Assembly (NCBI GenBank): GCA_011390955.1
Contig: JAABRM010000028.1
Span: forward strand, 27,212-91,211
Direction: 5' to 3'
DNA: 64,000 nt
DNA from: Oscillatoriales cyanobacterium
GTDB taxonomy: Bacteria; Cyanobacteriota; Cyanobacteriia; Cyanobacteriales; Laspinemataceae
The notes beneath the pieces were generated by a model, which saw only the letters and a program-made list of their open reading frames with translations, was not told the origin of the DNA and ran no database searches. Positions 33,744-43,962 of this stretch are shown here, piece after piece (position 1 is the stretch's first letter; every line of letters starts with the position of its first letter). The position numbers were made by a program, and so were the translations under genes.

Positions 33744-34979
33744 TTAAACCTTAAATTTTTCTGTAATTCGCCGCATAGCCTCTTCTACATTTTCCCGACT
33801 ATTAAATGCGGAAATGCGGAAATAACCCTCTCCCGCAGCGCCAAAACCAGACCCCGGAGTTCCCACTACATTGACCTGGGAAAGTAAGCGATCGAAAAAC
33901 TCCCAACTGGATAAACCATTAGGGGTTTTCACCCAAACATAAGGGGCATTGACTCCGCCATAAACTGTTAAGCCCGCAGCGGTTAATTTTTCACAAATTA
34001 TTTTGGCATTTTCCATATAGAAACTGACCAATTTTTTCACTTGGGCTTGCCCCGCTTCGGAGTAGACCGCTTCGGCCCCCCGTTGCACAATATAAGACAC
34101 GCCATTAAATTTAGTAGATTGGCGCCGATTCCACAGTTTATGTAGTTCTACTTTTGTCCCATCACTGGTTTTTGCCGTGAGGGTTTTGGGGACGACGGTT
34201 AAAGCACAACGAGTCCCGGTAAATCCCGCATTTTTCGAGAAGGAACGAAACTCGATCGCGCAATCTCTTGCCCCGTCAATTTCATAAATTGAATGGGGTA
34301 ATTTGAGATCGCTAATAAAGGCTTCGTAAGCCGCATCAAAGAAAATAATCGCATCATGGGATTTGGCATAATCTACCCATGCTTTTAAATGGTCTTTTGT
34401 GGCGGTAGCGCCGGTAGGATTGTTGGGAAAACATAGATAGATTAAATCTACTTTTTCCGAGGGGATTTCGGCGGTAAAATTATTCTCAGCAGTGATGGGT
34501 AAATATAATAGTCCTTCATATTTTCCCGACTCGGTAGCCTGCCCCGTATGACCGGCCATGACGTTGGTATCCACATAAACTGGATAGACCGGATCGGTGA
34601 CGGCAATGGTGTTATTGTCGCCAAAAATATCCAGGATATTTCCCGTGTCGCATTTGGAACCATCAGAGATAAAAATTTCTGATGCATCGATATCACATCC
34701 CCGGGCTTGGAAATCTAATGCGGCAATTTTTTCCCGTAACCAAGAATAGCCTTGTTCGGGGCCGTAGCCTTTGAATTTTGCCCGATCGCCCATATCTTCT
34801 ACTGCTTGAATCATTGCCGTGCGGCAAGCTTCTGGTAATGGTTCAGTTACATCACCAATGCCCAATTTAATTATCGGTGCCTGGGGATTTTCTTGGGCAA
34901 AAGCATTCACCCGACGGGCAATTTCCGGAAATAAGTAGCCCGCTTTTAGCTTGAGGTAGTTTTCGTTAACTGTTGCCAT
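33744..34979 (-). CDS. dapL: LL-diaminopimelate aminotransferase
   Basis: The protein has 411 residues. It converts tetrahydrodipicolinate directly to LL-diaminopimelate using glutamate, the one-step route to lysine and peptidoglycan used by cyanobacteria, plants and chlamydiae. Seen: the N-terminal [73 protein letters not shown] and the PLP lysine in [15 protein letters not shown]. These are the DapL forms of the class I aminotransferase motifs. Divergent from anmK with 190 bases between. Confidence 0.96.
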   Translation of the reverse strand: MATVNENYLKLKAGYLFPEIARRVNAFAQENPQAPIIKLGIGDVTEPLPEACRTAMIQAVEDMGDRAKFKGYGPEQGYSWLREKIAALDFQARGCDIDASEIFISDGSKCDTGNILDIFGDNNTIAVTDPVYPVYVDTNVMAGHTGQATESGKYEGLLYLPITAENNFTAEIPSEKVDLIYLCFPNNPTGATATKDHLKAWVDYAKSHDAIIFFDAAYEAFISDLKLPHSIYEIDGARDCAIEFRSFSKNAGFTGTRCALTVVPKTLTAKTSDGTKVELHKLWNRRQSTKFNGVSYIVQRGAEAVYSEAGQAQVKKLVSFYMENAKIICEKLTAAGLTVYGGVNAPYVWVKTPNGLSSWEFFDRLLSQVNVVGTPGSGFGAAGEGYFRISAFNSRENVEEAMRRITEKFKV

Positions 34980-35169
34980 TTTTTTAGTTTACAACTAAAC
35001 AATTACAATTTTATTTTATCATAAGTTGGCTAATAATCAGCAAAAAAATCATAATTTTTTCAAGGTGTTTGACTAAATCAAATATCACTGTCCGCGCCCG
35101 CGCATTTTTATAGGGAATAACTCCTGACTGCTGTATGATATTGAATGTTAGTGTTTTTCCCTGGATGAT

Positions 35170-36354
35170 ATGACCAGAGTAATTGGTTTAATGAGTGGGA
35201 CATCAGTAGATGGAATTGATGCCGCTTTAGTTGAGATTACGGGTGAGGAATTTGACCTAAAAATAGAACTACTTCAGGCCAAAACTTATCCCTATCCTAC
35301 GGCACTTCAATCAGAAATTTTAGCAGTTTGTGCAGGCGATCGCCGATCGATGGCAGAATTTGCCGCCCTAGATGATGCGATCGCCCAAGTTTTTGCCCAA
35401 GCAGCGATCGCGATTCAAACCAATCAACCTGCTGCTGAATCGATCGGATCTCACGGACAAACGATTTACCATCGTCCTCCCGGAACCGCGATCGACCGGG
35501 GCAAAATTCCGGGAATTAATCCTCATGTCCCATTAGGTTATACTACACAACTTGGTCGCGGGGCATTGATTGCCCAGCTAACCGGAATTCCCACGGTGAG
35601 TAATTTTCGCATAGCAGATATTGCTGCTGGAGGACAAGGGGCGCCGTTGGTGACAAAAGTTGATGCTTGTTTAGTTAGTGACGAGCAAAAATATCGTTGT
35701 ATTCAAAATATCGGCGGCATTGGCAATGTGACTTATTTGCCCCCAAGAAATCACCCAAAAATTAACCCAGTAAATTGGCTAGAAAGCATTCAAGGATGGG
35801 ATACTGGGCCGGGAAATAGTTTAATTAATTTAGCGGTCGAATATTTGACTGGAGGTGAGCAAAACTACGATCGCAATGGGGCATGGGCAGCCCAAGGAAC
35901 GCCCCACTTAGACTTAGTAGAAACTTGGTTAAACCAGCCATTTTTTCACCAAAAACCCCCGAAGTCTACGGGACGGGAATTGTTTGGGGTTGATTATTTT
36001 AACCAATGTTTAGTTGCTGCCGGTGATTTAGCCCCAGCAGATTTATTAGCCACCATTACGGAATTAACCGTGATGTCAATTGTCCGGGGATATCGGCAGT
36101 TTTTGCCAGTGCAACCGGATGAAGTTTTTCTATGTGGAGGTGGCAGTCATAACGATTATTTACGGCAACGGTTAGCCCAAGAATTAAAATTACCTGTATT
36201 GACTACCGATGACTTGGGTTTGAATGCGGATTTTAAAGAGGCGATCGCGTTTGCCGTATTAGCTTATTGGCGAAAAATTGGGATTCCGGGAAATATTCCC
36301 ACCTGTACCGGAGCCCGTCAACGGATGTTACTTGGTGAAATTAACTCTATTTAA
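35170..36354 (+). CDS. anmK: Anhydro-N-acetylmuramic acid kinase
   Basis: The protein has 394 residues. It opens and phosphorylates 1,6-anhydro-MurNAc to MurNAc-6-phosphate during recycling of the cell wall. Seen: the ATP-binding [18 protein letters not shown] at the N-terminus, [58 protein letters not shown] and the C-terminal [16 protein letters not shown]. It starts at ATG 35170. The divergent dapL also supplies the cell wall, which may or may not be meaningful. Confidence 0.95.
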   Translation: MTRVIGLMSGTSVDGIDAALVEITGEEFDLKIELLQAKTYPYPTALQSEILAVCAGDRRSMAEFAALDDAIAQVFAQAAIAIQTNQPAAESIGSHGQTIYHRPPGTAIDRGKIPGINPHVPLGYTTQLGRGALIAQLTGIPTVSNFRIADIAAGGQGAPLVTKVDACLVSDEQKYRCIQNIGGIGNVTYLPPRNHPKINPVNWLESIQGWDTGPGNSLINLAVEYLTGGEQNYDRNGAWAAQGTPHLDLVETWLNQPFFHQKPPKSTGRELFGVDYFNQCLVAAGDLAPADLLATITELTVMSIVRGYRQFLPVQPDEVFLCGGGSHNDYLRQRLAQELKLPVLTTDDLGLNADFKEAIAFAVLAYWRKIGIPGNIPTCTGARQRMLLGEINSI

Positions 36355-36461
36355 AGGAAAGTAAAAAATCACCGATTCGGGCTGATGACTACTTATCAAT
36401 AAGTAGATATTCAGCCATTAAACGCCGGAATTGGTAATTTTTATTCAGACAATAATTATTT

Positions 36462-38447
36462 TTATTTTTCCTTCGATCTTTGCCGGATGGGAATTTCTAT
36501 TTGAAACGTTGTCCCAGAACCAGGTTCAGAAAAACACTCTAATTTACCCTGATGTTTTTCTACGATAATTTGATAACTAATGGATAATCCTAATCCGGTG
36601 CCTTTGCCCACTGGTTTGGTTGTAAAAAATGGATCGAAAATTTTGGATTTAATTTGTTCTGGAATGCCACAGCCATTATCAGAAATAGAAATTAATACGG
36701 ATGTAGGATTAACCCTGGATAAATTTTCTGGATGGTTTGTGGCATTTTCTGGCAAATTAGAGTCAAATTTACTCTCCGTAGTAATCGTAATTTTTCTCTC
36801 GAATTTATCCGCTGAAATATTGGTACTATGTAAAGCATCAATGGCATTTACTAAAATATTCATAAATACTTGATTTAACTGACTGGCATAGCATTCGACT
36901 AAGGGCAAATTACCATAATTTTTTATCAAGGAAATCTGCTGGCCATTTTTGGCGTTAAACCGATTTTTCAGTAGAATGAGGGTACTCTCTATTCCCCCAT
37001 GAATATCGACTCGTTTGATTTGCGATTCATCTAAATGGGAAAATTTTCTCAGAGATAAGACAATTTGTTTGATCCGGTCAGCCCCATCTTCAATTGATTT
37101 TAAGATATGAGGTAAATCTTCCGACAAAAAATCTAAATCTATTTCGTTGATTTTATCGGCAATTTCTGAATCAAACCTATCGTATTTTTCTTTAACTAAG
37201 TTGACTAATTCTAGTAAATCTGTGATATAATCTTTGGCATGATGAATATTTCCGTTGATGAAGCTGAGGGGGTTATTTATTTCATGGGCAACTCCAGCGA
37301 CCATAAGACCTAAGCTAGACATTTTTTCAGTATGAATTAAATGGGACTGGGTTTCTTGCAGCTTTTTTAGGGTTTTTTCCAGTTCTTGCATTTGTTGGTT
37401 AATTTGTCGGTCTCTAACTCTTAGTTGTTCGATCATAAAATTAAATCCGTGAGCTAGAGTCGTGACTTCATCATCACCGTCTAATTCAATGTTATCGGAA
37501 AATTCACCATTAGCCAATTTTTGCGTGTAGTGGGTTAAAATTTGAATCCGATCGCTGATAAAGCGAGTGACTAAAGTACCCACGATAATAGCGATCGCTC
37601 CCCCGATTAAGGAAAAAAGACCCACCGTAATCCAAAGCTTTGTTTTCAGATTTTCTAACTCATCGGTAGACTGAAGTAATACCAATTCTAAGGCAGAATT
37701 ATCCAGTCCAGAGACGACAATTGTTTTGGCTAAATAGGTGTTTAAACCAATTTTTATCCCTTGAGGTAAGGCTTTAGCTGGTGGCGATTTCCAGGAAAAA
37801 TTTCTCGTTGCTGATAATGTGGAGGAAATTAGCTTGCCGTTGTAAAAAGCTGCGATATCATCCTCGCTTTCTGATTGGATTTGCTGCAAGAAGCGATCGC
37901 TCAATTTTACACCCAAAACCACCGCACCGATTAAATCATCTTGGACTTTTAAGGGGGCTACAGATACCAATAATCCCTGACTGTTGTCTGAAAGTAAAAC
38001 ACTAGAAAAATAAATTCCTTCTAAGGACTTTAGAATAAATTCTTCACTATAATTTTTTTCTATTAAACTAGATTCTGCTAAATTAACTAATGGTTCACCC
38101 TGGAGATCGACTACTTTGACTAAATCGAGTTCTAAGGTAAATCTTAAGGGAAGTAAGCTTTTTAATAAAACCGAGTTATTCCTTTCCTCTACGGATGTGA
38201 TAATTTGTTCATTTTGCACTAATAGTCTCGCTTGCAAATTGAGAAACTGCATTTCTTTCTGCATTTTTCGCAAGACATCAACCGTCTGTTTTTCTAAGTT
38301 TTCAGCATTAGACTTTTCTAGGCGATCGGTAAATAAGTAGCCTAAACCAATGGTGCCGAGAAGCCATAACCCTAGACAGACAGAAACAAAAGGAATAATT
38401 ATTTGTGTTCTCAGGGAGAATTGAGAATAGATCGCTCTAATTTTCAT
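36462..38447 (-). CDS. Membrane sensor histidine kinase
   Basis: The protein has 661 residues from ATG 38447. Transmembrane helix at about residues 18-40, an extracytoplasmic sensing region of about 200 residues of possible CACHE type, a second helix near 270-295, HAMP, a coiled coil ([20 protein letters not shown]) and the kinase core. H-box: [18 protein letters not shown] (His near 386). The ATPase N-box is [14 protein letters not shown], with [15 protein letters not shown] and [15 protein letters not shown]. The kinase is of the HisKA class with the AHEINNPL wording. No response-regulator gene adjoins it, so the partner is unknown. Confidence 0.88.
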   Translation of the reverse strand: MKIRAIYSQFSLRTQIIIPFVSVCLGLWLLGTIGLGYLFTDRLEKSNAENLEKQTVDVLRKMQKEMQFLNLQARLLVQNEQIITSVEERNNSVLLKSLLPLRFTLELDLVKVVDLQGEPLVNLAESSLIEKNYSEEFILKSLEGIYFSSVLLSDNSQGLLVSVAPLKVQDDLIGAVVLGVKLSDRFLQQIQSESEDDIAAFYNGKLISSTLSATRNFSWKSPPAKALPQGIKIGLNTYLAKTIVVSGLDNSALELVLLQSTDELENLKTKLWITVGLFSLIGGAIAIIVGTLVTRFISDRIQILTHYTQKLANGEFSDNIELDGDDEVTTLAHGFNFMIEQLRVRDRQINQQMQELEKTLKKLQETQSHLIHTEKMSSLGLMVAGVAHEINNPLSFINGNIHHAKDYITDLLELVNLVKEKYDRFDSEIADKINEIDLDFLSEDLPHILKSIEDGADRIKQIVLSLRKFSHLDESQIKRVDIHGGIESTLILLKNRFNAKNGQQISLIKNYGNLPLVECYASQLNQVFMNILVNAIDALHSTNISADKFERKITITTESKFDSNLPENATNHPENLSRVNPTSVLISISDNGCGIPEQIKSKIFDPFFTTKPVGKGTGLGLSISYQIIVEKHQGKLECFSEPGSGTTFQIEIPIRQRSKEK

Positions 38448-38804
38448 TACCAGAGAGTTCCCGTAAAAATAAATACTGACCAAAAATAGGGACGATGCAG
38501 ATTTGGAGTTTTCAAGTACGATCGCCCACTTTAAACCATTATATTTTTATTTTAGCCAACGATTATACCGAGGGCCGATTAATTTAGATTAGCTATTATC
38601 TATCGGCTATTAGTTATTGGTTATCACTTGCCAGCTATTATAGCGCTACGCGCAGGGTGTAGGGTGTAGGGTGTAGGGTGTAGGAAACCTTCAGTCCGTC
38701 TTTAAATCAGGATTTATTGGTGAGCAACCTCGAACGAAAGTTACTGCGCTCATTGCTATAGGTAAAATTATTTTGGGCATTGCCCACCCTAACCCGCCCT
38801 AATT
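38448..38804. repeat. Intergenic region with GGGTGTA heptamer repeat
   Basis: AGGGTGT is repeated four times at 38654-38684, a typical cyanobacterial short tandem repeat. The rest is the kinase promoter side and a half GGGCATTGCCCACCCTAA element at 38776. No gene is seen. Confidence 0.6.
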
Positions 38805-39845
38805 TTATCTGTCTTGCCCATGTCCGGCACTCAGGGCGATATTTTGCTTAAATCCCCGACCTAATAGGACTAATAAAACTAAAATTCCTTGAATTACTCC
38901 GGCTAAAGAAGATTCTAATTGTAACGATAATGGTAACTGTAAACTGCCGATATTTAAGGCACTGAAGCAAAACGCTACGGGCAAAATCCAAATAGGTCTA
39001 AATCCAGCAATCATGGCCACTAATAATGCGAGAAATCCTAAATTACTGGAAATCCCAGGAATCAGGCGATGAAATACCGCCAAAACTTGTAAAGCCCCAG
39101 CAATGCCCGCAAATGCACCACAAATAGCAAATGCGCTGAGAAGTTGGCTGACAGCGGGAATTCCTAACACATACGCGGCGCGTAAATTTTTGCCTACTGC
39201 TTGTAATTGGAGGCCAAAATAACTGCCTTTGATTACGATAAATGTGATGCCTAATGCGATAAATGCGATCGCTAATGCTACGGGACTAGCATCGGTTTGG
39301 CCAAAGGTGCCTAACCATAAAGATTGGTCAAATAATTCGGTCCCACTCATGGAGGCAACCCCGGCACGTTTCCAGGAATTTAAAATTAAATATAAGGCAA
39401 TACCATCGGCTACAAAATTTAAGCCTAAGCCCGCAAAAATTTCGTTGACTCGACCATAGACATTTAAAGTTCCTGCCAATAATCCCCAGAAACAACCGCC
39501 CAGACAGCCCGCAATTAATCCTAAACAAATTACTACTGGGGCAGGGAAAATCGGATAAAATAAACGTAGAACAAAAGTAGTGGCGATCGCGCCAAAAGCA
39601 ATCTGACCTTCAACTCCTAAGTTATATAAACCAGCGGTAAAAGTAAAAATTAAGCCACTGGCACATAATAATAAAGGGGCTAAATTTGCCACCACTCTAG
39701 CAAACCGATTAATATTGCCAAATGCCCCATAAAAAAGACTAGCGGTGACTGCGATCGGGTCTGACCCAGCCAGCCAAATTAATAGGCTAATTATGCCTAT
39801 AGCCATGACTGCAAAAAGTATTTGATTGGAAAAAATTTTTAGCAT
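38805..39845 (-). CDS. BMP-type ABC transporter permease (nucleoside/sugar family)
   Basis: The protein has 346 residues from ATG 39845. About eight transmembrane helices in the pattern of the BPD_transp_2 family: NLAPLLLCASGLIFTFTAGLYNLGVEGQIAFGAIA, GCLGGCFWGLLAGTLNVYGRVNEIFAGLGLNFVADGI and QAVGKNLRAAYVLGI. Such permeases work in pairs with an ATPase and a BMP-family lipoprotein to import nucleosides or simple sugars. The only matching binding protein in the window is at 53525, 13 kb away. No second permease or ATPase is encoded here. Confidence 0.85.
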   Translation of the reverse strand: MLKIFSNQILFAVMAIGIISLLIWLAGSDPIAVTASLFYGAFGNINRFARVVANLAPLLLCASGLIFTFTAGLYNLGVEGQIAFGAIATTFVLRLFYPIFPAPVVICLGLIAGCLGGCFWGLLAGTLNVYGRVNEIFAGLGLNFVADGIALYLILNSWKRAGVASMSGTELFDQSLWLGTFGQTDASPVALAIAFIALGITFIVIKGSYFGLQLQAVGKNLRAAYVLGIPAVSQLLSAFAICGAFAGIAGALQVLAVFHRLIPGISSNLGFLALLVAMIAGFRPIWILPVAFCFSALNIGSLQLPLSLQLESSLAGVIQGILVLLVLLGRGFKQNIALSAGHGQDR

Positions 39846-39859
39846 ATTTAGTATGATCT

Positions 39860-40020
39860 TGTAGGGTGGGCAAAATTCCACTATCATATATGGTAGGGTA
39901 GGTAAACTTTTTTGCCCACCCTACGAATTTTTGTAAATCGTATTATATGGTACGGTGGGCAAAATTACACCATCATATATAGTAGGGTAGGTAAATGTTT
40001 TTGCCCACCCTACTATAGAC
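39860..40020. repeat. Two GGGTGGGCA palindromic elements in tandem
   Basis: GTAGGGTGGGCAAAATTCC ... TTTTGCCCACCCTACG at 39863-39925, and a near copy at 39951-40014. Each folds into a hairpin with a TATATGGTA-type centre. Close relatives of the 2620 element. Confidence 0.75.
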
Positions 40021-40027
40021 AGTTTTT

Positions 40028-40130
40028 AACAAACAACAAACAACAAACAACAACCAACAACCCCCCCTTCAAGGGGGGGCAACCAACAACAAACAACAAA
40101 CAACCAACAACAACCAACAACCAACAACCA
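40028..40130. repeat. CAACAAA/CAACCAA tract with one CCCCCC/GGGGGG element
   Basis: AACAAACAAC and AACCAACAAC units surround a single CCCCCCCTTCAAGGGGGGG palindrome (40061-40079), just after the TauE-family stop. Confidence 0.65.
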
Positions 40131-40131
40131 A

Positions 40132-40995
40132 CTAAGAACTAACAACATTATATTGCTGCCATGCTTGCCAAAAAATATAAAAGGAGAGAATCAGGAGCAA
40201 GGTATTAAAGGCCAAACTAACCACGCGATCGCTTAATTTGGGTAAAAATCGGGTGCTAACTTGAGCGCCCAATAACCCACCCATGCCTAAAATTAAACCA
40301 GTAATCCATAACACATTGCCTCGGAAAGCATGGCCGGTAGTGGCAGAAATTGCTGTAATCACAATCACCCCTAAACTGGTTTGAATTGCTGCTTTAATTT
40401 TAGTATTTAATAGCAGGATTTGCAGGGGCACCATAATCACGCCACCTCCAACCCCGAATAACCCCGCTAATAACCCCGCTGAACTGCCGGTTATCGCACG
40501 GGAGAAAAAGAAATAACTGGGGCTTTTGTTGGTGAATTTATCGCTGTTTTGGTTGGGGCTGTTTTGGTTTGATTCTCCCTGGTTAAATTCTGGGTTATTT
40601 AAGGCTTCAATTGCCGCTTTTTTGCGGGTGACTCGTTGCCGAAATTGGACTAAATATATATTGAGCAAAAGCAAGCAACCAAAGGCAATTAATAACGCAT
40701 AAGGTGAAAAGCGATCGGCCAATTCTGCCCCAATTTGCGCCGTGACGATCGCTGGCAGTCCAATGCCAATCACTTGACTAAAATTCAGATAGCCCATGCG
40801 CCAATTTTGCACTGTACCAGAGATGGCAGTGATCACAATAGATAAGCTACTGGTGGCGACAGCTTCAACCGGGGAATGTCCTAATGAAACTAAAATTGGT
40901 ACTAATACGGTGCCCCCACCAATTCCCAGAAATCCGGCAAGAATTCCGGCGAATAATCCGGCGGCAGTTAAAGTTAATAAGGCGATCGCACTCAT
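40132..40995 (-). CDS. TauE/SafE-family membrane transporter
   Basis: The protein has 287 residues and about eight helices in two homologous halves. Each half has the family glycine motif: ILAGFLGIGGGTVLVPILVSLGHSPVEAVATS and LLAGLFGVGGGVIMVPLQILLLNTKIKAAIQTS. A Gln/Asn-rich cytoplasmic loop (about 135-160) joins them. Family members export sulfite or organosulfonates; the substrate here is unknown. The upstream gap to the amidase has a 12-bp tandem repeat. Confidence 0.85.
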   Translation of the reverse strand: MSAIALLTLTAAGLFAGILAGFLGIGGGTVLVPILVSLGHSPVEAVATSSLSIVITAISGTVQNWRMGYLNFSQVIGIGLPAIVTAQIGAELADRFSPYALLIAFGCLLLLNIYLVQFRQRVTRKKAAIEALNNPEFNQGESNQNSPNQNSDKFTNKSPSYFFFSRAITGSSAGLLAGLFGVGGGVIMVPLQILLLNTKIKAAIQTSLGVIVITAISATTGHAFRGNVLWITGLILGMGGLLGAQVSTRFLPKLSDRVVSLAFNTLLLILSFYIFWQAWQQYNVVSS

Positions 40996-41019
40996 AATAA
41001 TGTATAATGTGTGTTGAGA

Positions 41020-41086
41020 ATTTTGGTAAAAATTGTGTTGAGAATTCTGTTAAGAATTCTGTTAAGAATTGTGTTAAGAATTGTGC
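41020..41086. repeat. 12-bp tandem repeat TAAGAATTCTGT
   Basis: Four to five imperfect units of TTAAGAATT(C/G)TG fill the space between the amidase stop and the TauE-family start on the minus strand. Confidence 0.65.
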
Positions 41087-42049
41087 TTAGATCGATAGTT
41101 TGGGTAAAATCGACTTAGGTAACATACCATGAACCCCTTTTTGGGGACGATTTACCACCTGAGTAATATGAAAATTCACCGCCAATGAACAAAATATATA
41201 GGCATCTTCGGCTTTGAAACCAAACCAGTCCACTAAAAAAGCGATCGCTCGTTCCAGGGCTTCTTCCAACGCACGATCCAAAGTTTCCCCAAACCCCATC
41301 GCGATCCAATGGGTCGGAGTTTCTCCCAAGGGCACAGTCAGGGGCAAATTTCGGTGTAAATTTAGCTGAATCGTCCCATTCATCGACGTTTCAATCGCCG
41401 TCACATTCACCTCCCCATCCCCTTGGGCCGAATGACCATCCCCAATGGAAAATAACCCACCGGGCAGCGAAATCGGCAAAAAGATGCGCGATCCTGCCTG
41501 CAAATAGCGATTGTCCAGGTTGCCACCGTAGTCGCCAGGAGGAACCGAAGACCGATTAATTTCCGCAGTCGCAACTCCCAAAATGCCGAAAAAAGGTTGC
41601 AACGGAATCCGGATTTTAGACGCGAACGGAAATTCTGCCTCAAATTTTTCTAAATCCAAAGGAATAAACTGTAGCTTAGATTCGGTAAACTTATAAGGTA
41701 AAGCCCCCCAACCAGCGCGAATCGCGTTAAACCCCATCGGCAGTCGAGGCGAAATTTTTTCTAATTTCACTTCGAGGACATCTCCGGGTTTCGCATCACG
41801 CAGATAAATCGGTCCAGTTAATAAATGTGAGCCTGGCCCAACTTTTCTTTCTGCGGGTAAATGCTGGCAAATCTCGATGAATTCTGGGGTCAAAAACTCT
41901 GGCGGGGCTTGGTCATAAATATAGAATCCTGTATAGGTTTCTACATCAATCCTGTCTCCAGAATCAATGATTAAAGCCGGTTCTAGTTCCGGGGAAAAAC
42001 CCCCCAGATGAACCGTTTTCGGAGTAGCTTTGAGGATATGGTGACTCAT
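41087..42049 (-). CDS. Acetamidase/formamidase family protein
   Basis: The protein has 320 residues. The family hydrolyses short amides to ammonia and the acid. Seen: HLGGFSPELEPALIIDSGDRIDVETYTG at the N-terminus, GPGSHLLTGPIYLRDAKPGDVLEVKL, FFGILGVATA, PPGDYGGNLDNRYLQAGSRIFLPI, FSIGDGHSAQGDGEVNVTAIETSM. The SIGDGHSAQGDGE block is the family hallmark. A role in using amides as nitrogen source is plausible. The gene is followed on the same strand by a TauE-family transporter but no clear functional link exists. Confidence 0.88.
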   Translation of the reverse strand: MSHHILKATPKTVHLGGFSPELEPALIIDSGDRIDVETYTGFYIYDQAPPEFLTPEFIEICQHLPAERKVGPGSHLLTGPIYLRDAKPGDVLEVKLEKISPRLPMGFNAIRAGWGALPYKFTESKLQFIPLDLEKFEAEFPFASKIRIPLQPFFGILGVATAEINRSSVPPGDYGGNLDNRYLQAGSRIFLPISLPGGLFSIGDGHSAQGDGEVNVTAIETSMNGTIQLNLHRNLPLTVPLGETPTHWIAMGFGETLDRALEEALERAIAFLVDWFGFKAEDAYIFCSLAVNFHITQVVNRPQKGVHGMLPKSILPKLSI

Positions 42050-42512
42050 ATAATTTTTAGTTACAGACCTGCTATTTTATCATAAATTAGACGTTTACGC
42101 AATTGACTTTAAATCTATTTTCTCTAGAATTCGGTCAATCTGATAAAAATAATAACTGTTTCTGGAAAAATGTTACATTGTATCCGATTAAGGCTGAATC
42201 CCCTTCTGTTTAAGGGGGCAGAAATTTTGGCCTGATGATTTTTTCATCGGGAGCATTAATTCGGATTTTCCAGCCAATTTTTTTAGCTAGGGTGGCGCAA
42301 AGCCCACAAATTCATCTCATGTCGAATTGAAAACCTAATTCCCCCAATATCGGATGAATCACCGAAGCGATCGCGGCTGAAATAATTCGACTAAATGCAG
42401 TATGTTTTTACCTAGAAACTATCAATTTGATAATTTTTTTCAGGGAACCAATTTAAAATAGCTTTTAGTTAAGCTAGATCGATTATTTTATTGTTATGAG
42501 ACTCATTTTACT
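42050..42512. other. Intergenic region between divergent genes
   Basis: About 460 bases between the amidase (minus) and a hybrid kinase (plus). It must contain both promoters. A TTAAGGGGGCAGAAATTTTGGCC stretch near 42209 is unremarkable. I see no repeat, RNA gene or reading frame. Confidence 0.5.
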
Positions 42513-43634
42513 ATGATGAAAAATCAAGTACATTTTCAAAAATATTTAATTATTGATGACAGCAAATATTTTAGAAGAATTATTAACGTAATTTTAACTA
42601 AACATCAAGAAAATATTCAGATTTTTGAAGCCGAAAATGGTAAAATAGGGGTGCAACTCGCTTTAAAACATTTACCAGATTTAGTCATTTGTGATATTAT
42701 GATGCCGGAACTGGACGGCTATGGCGTTCTCAAGGCTTTGCGCGAACATCCCACAACTCAAGGTATCCCATTTATTTTCTTGTCATCCAGATCCGAAAAA
42801 GCGGATCAACGTCATGGGATGGAATTGGGCGCCGATGATTATCTGACGAAACCTTTTACCAAGGAAGAGTTATTAGGCGCGATCGCAGCCCGGTTAAAAA
42901 AATATGAGCTATTTTATCGCCAATCCCAGAAAGAATTAGACGAATTACGGGATAACCTAACTCACTCACTGCCCCACGAACTCCATACTCCACTCACTGG
43001 AATATTGGGTCTTTCAAGAGTCATATTGGATGTGTACAATCTAGAAGATCCTAGGGTAGTTGACATGATTCAAATGATTCATAATTCGGCTCAAGGACTA
43101 TATCGATTAACCCAAAATTTTTTGCTCTATGCTGACTTGGAAATGCTCAGTAACGATCCAGAGCAATTGAAAGCAATGAACACCTTTCAAGAGTTTACCT
43201 TTACCGAAGAAATTATTGCCAGAGTTGCTACCAGGAAAAGCGAAGAATACCACCGAGAGGCCGATCTAAATTTAACCATTAATCAGGATAAAATGATTAA
43301 AATATCGGCGCCAAAAATCGAGAAAATTTTAGAAGAAGTTATCGATAATGCTTTCAAGTTTTCTCAGCCCGGTACGGTAATTCAAATTCAGACCCATGTG
43401 GATGATGTGTTTTGGAAAATTGATGTGATGGATTACGGCAAAGGTATGAGCCCATCGGAAATTCAGCGCATCGGTGCCTATGTCCAATTTCAGAGAAAAC
43501 TCTATGAACAACAAGGGTCAGGATTAGGTTTAATTATTGCCAAACGACTGGCAGAATTATATGGCGGACAGTTAACAATTAGCAGTATTCCCAATCAACA
43601 AACAATGGTACGGATTTCTTTACCTTGGAAGTAG
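42513..43634 (+). CDS. Response regulator-histidine kinase hybrid
   Basis: The protein has 373 residues. Receiver domain first (about 10-130): YLIIDDSKYFRRII acidic pair, phospho-acceptor Asp in DLVICDIMMPELDGYG, and Lys in YLTKPF. A short coiled link leads to a histidine kinase: H-box SLPHELHTPLTGILGLSRV, N-box ILEEVIDNAFKFSQPG, DYGKGMSPSEIQ and GSGLGLIIAKRLAELYGG. No membrane segment, so it acts in the cytoplasm. Such REC-HK proteins are common cyanobacterial intermediates in phosphorelays. It converges on the large hybrid kinase gene at 43963. Confidence 0.9.
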   Translation: MMKNQVHFQKYLIIDDSKYFRRIINVILTKHQENIQIFEAENGKIGVQLALKHLPDLVICDIMMPELDGYGVLKALREHPTTQGIPFIFLSSRSEKADQRHGMELGADDYLTKPFTKEELLGAIAARLKKYELFYRQSQKELDELRDNLTHSLPHELHTPLTGILGLSRVILDVYNLEDPRVVDMIQMIHNSAQGLYRLTQNFLLYADLEMLSNDPEQLKAMNTFQEFTFTEEIIARVATRKSEEYHREADLNLTINQDKMIKISAPKIEKILEEVIDNAFKFSQPGTVIQIQTHVDDVFWKIDVMDYGKGMSPSEIQRIGAYVQFQRKLYEQQGSGLGLIIAKRLAELYGGQLTISSIPNQQTMVRISLPWK

Positions 43635-43960
43635 TTGTTTGTTGTTTGTTGGTTGTTGGTTGTTGGTTGTTGGTTGGTGGTTGGTGGTTCTTTGTTGGTG
43701 GTTCTTTGTTGGTGGTTCTTTGTTGGTGGTTCTTTGTTGGTGGTTCTTTGTTGGTGGTTCTTTGTTCTTTGTTAGCCCCTTGGAACAACCAAAGAATCCC
43801 TACCCAAAGAATCCCTCCCCAGCCAACAACCAAAGAATCCCTCCCCAACAACAAACAACAAACAACAAACAACAAACAACAACCAACAACCAACAAACAA
43901 CAACCACCAACCACCAACCACCAACAAAGAACAAACAACAAACAACAACCAACAAATTTT
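43630..43960. repeat. Long inverted heptamer tract between convergent kinase genes
   Basis: The left arm is TTGTTGG/TTGGTTG units and six copies of a GGTTCTTTGTTGGT 14-mer (43633-43770). The right arm is its approximate reverse complement (CCAACAAC, CCACCAA, AACAAAC; 43820-43955). Together they can form a very long imperfect hairpin and probably end transcription from both sides. Confidence 0.75.
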
Positions 43961-43962
43961 TT

